Source: CAXTSE01 sp035554115
GTDB lineage: Bacteria; Actinomycetota; Actinomycetes; Actinomycetales; Microbacteriaceae
Assembly: GCA_035554115.1 (NCBI GenBank)
Contig: DATMIW010000031.1
Coordinates: 1 to 14,263 of the forward strand
Length of the DNA stretch: 14,263 bases
Reading direction: 5' to 3'
Shown: piece by piece, positions 13,577-14,263 of the stretch
How the letters are laid out: each line of letters starts with the position of its first letter
Numbering within the stretch: the stretch's first letter is position 1
Program-made: the position numbers and the translations under genes
The notes under the pieces: model-generated
Databases searched by the model: none
What the model saw: only the letters and a program-made list of their open reading frames with translations
What the model was told of the DNA's origin: nothing

Positions 13577-14263
13577 TCATGCCAGGCGATATGCCTGCTC
13601 GAGCCGCTCCGGCGCAGCCCGCAAATCGGCAGCAGCGGCCTGCAATACGACCCGGCCCTGAGCCATCGCATACGCCTGGGTCGCCAGCTCGAGGGCGAGA
13701 TTGGTGAACTGTTCAATCAGGATGACGCCCACCCCTGCTTCGGCGATGCGTCGCAGGGCGGGCACGAGCCGGCGCACGATGATGGGCGCGAGTCCGAGCG
13801 ACATTTCATCGATCACGAGAAACTTCGGCTGACACACAAGCGCCTGGCCGATGGCGAGCATCTGTTGCTGACCGCCCGACAGTGAGCCGGCCATGCGAGC
13901 CGAAAGCGGCGTGAGTTCCTCGAACAGCTCGTAGACCCTGTCCATGGCCGCGTCGCGCTCGGATCGGGCAAGAAGAAGGGATGCCACCCGCAAATTGTCG
14001 GCGACCGACAGGTCTTTCAGAACCCGATGCCCTTCCGGAACCGTTGCCAAGCCGGCAGCACGGATCTGGGTCGGCTTGCGAGCTGCGAGGTCGTGGCCGT
14101 CGACCATCACGCTGCCCGTTTTCGGCAGCACACCGGCGAGCGCCAGAACGACCGACGACTTGCCCGCACCGTTCGGGCCCAGAAGAGCGGTGATCTCTCC
14201 CGAGGTAGCTGTGAGCGACACCCCGTGCACGACTTCGCGCCCTCCGCGGCTGATCTTCACGTC
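13577..14263 (-). CDS. livF: Branched-chain amino acid/amide-type ABC transporter ATPase (LivF-like), 5' end missing
   Basis: 228 residues are visible. The frame remains open at the right edge and the first visible residues (DVKISRGGREVVHGVSL) lie inside the first strand of the fold, so a short N-terminus is probably cut off. Walker A is GPNGAGKSS (29-37), the LivF-type Q-loop region is VPEGHRVLKDLSVADNL (75-91), the signature is LSGGQQQ (128-134), Walker B is FLVIDE (148-153), and IEQFTNLAL is typical of this subfamily. With LivG and membrane partners outside the window it would import amino acids, amides or related small molecules. It lies in the same direction as the AraC gene, 81 bp upstream of it. 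A GTG at 14260 exists but sits too close to the conserved fold to be a convincing start. Confidence 0.92.
   Translation of the reverse strand, partial: DVKISRGGREVVHGVSLTATSGEITALLGPNGAGKSSVVLALAGVLPKTGSVMVDGHDLAARKPTQIRAAGLATVPEGHRVLKDLSVADNLRVASLLLARSERDAAMDRVYELFEELTPLSARMAGSLSGGQQQMLAIGQALVCQPKFLVIDEMSLGLAPIIVRRLVPALRRIAEAGVGVILIEQFTNLALELATQAYAMAQGRVVLQAAAADLRAAPERLEQAYRLA

Noticed and set aside
12566..13885. Long open frame (439 codons) on the plus strand
   Set aside because: It is antisense to the AraC-type and LivF-type genes and crosses the gap between them. Its residues are rich in R, H and D without any motif.
1..14263. tRNA, rRNA, insertion sequences, integrases or attachment sites
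   Set aside because: No cloverleaf-like segments, transposase motifs or long terminal repeats were seen on either strand. Nearly all the sequence is taken up by the assigned genes.

Overview
This is a high-GC window with the look of an actinobacterium: strong GC bias at third codon positions, a typical actinobacterial UDP-glucose dehydrogenase, a lipobox lipoprotein, and no sign of LPS or outer-membrane genes. The genus cannot be fixed from the sequence. I see no rRNA, tRNA, CRISPR array, insertion sequence or integrase.

Left block (1-5048). A hyuA-hyuB pair (hydantoinase/oxoprolinase family) runs leftward and off the left edge. It is divergent from a tandem-domain Lrp/AsnC regulator. The 153-bp gap between them holds a good promoter for hyuA, a repeated CAATANTCCTTG element spaced 31 bp apart, and a 21-bp palindrome that includes the hyuA ribosome binding site. 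A zinc-dependent medium-chain alcohol dehydrogenase converges on the regulator gene.

Middle block (about 5288-10868). This is a tightly packed, apparently translationally coupled rightward operon: a hyaluronan-synthase-like processive GT2 glycosyltransferase; a large beta-helix protein anchored to the membrane at both ends; a beta-helix lipoprotein; and UDP-glucose 6-dehydrogenase. Read together it looks like a minimal Gram-positive pathway for a uronic-acid exopolysaccharide. UDP-glucuronate is made by the dehydrogenase, polymerised and exported by the synthase, then possibly modified or trimmed at the outer surface by the two beta-helix proteins. The layout recalls alginate systems (GT2 plus a beta-helix epimerase or lyase), but the precursor enzyme is of the hyaluronan/glucuronan type. 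This is the best candidate for an undescribed system here.

Right block (10980-14263). A GMC-family FAD oxidoreductase converges on an AraC-family regulator, followed by a LivF-type ABC transporter ATPase that runs off the right edge. The gap upstream of the AraC gene and the hyuA/lrp gap share an exact 13-bp sequence (GCACCGAACCGTG). This hints that the two catabolic-looking flanks belong to one regulatory unit and that the polysaccharide operon lies between its halves.
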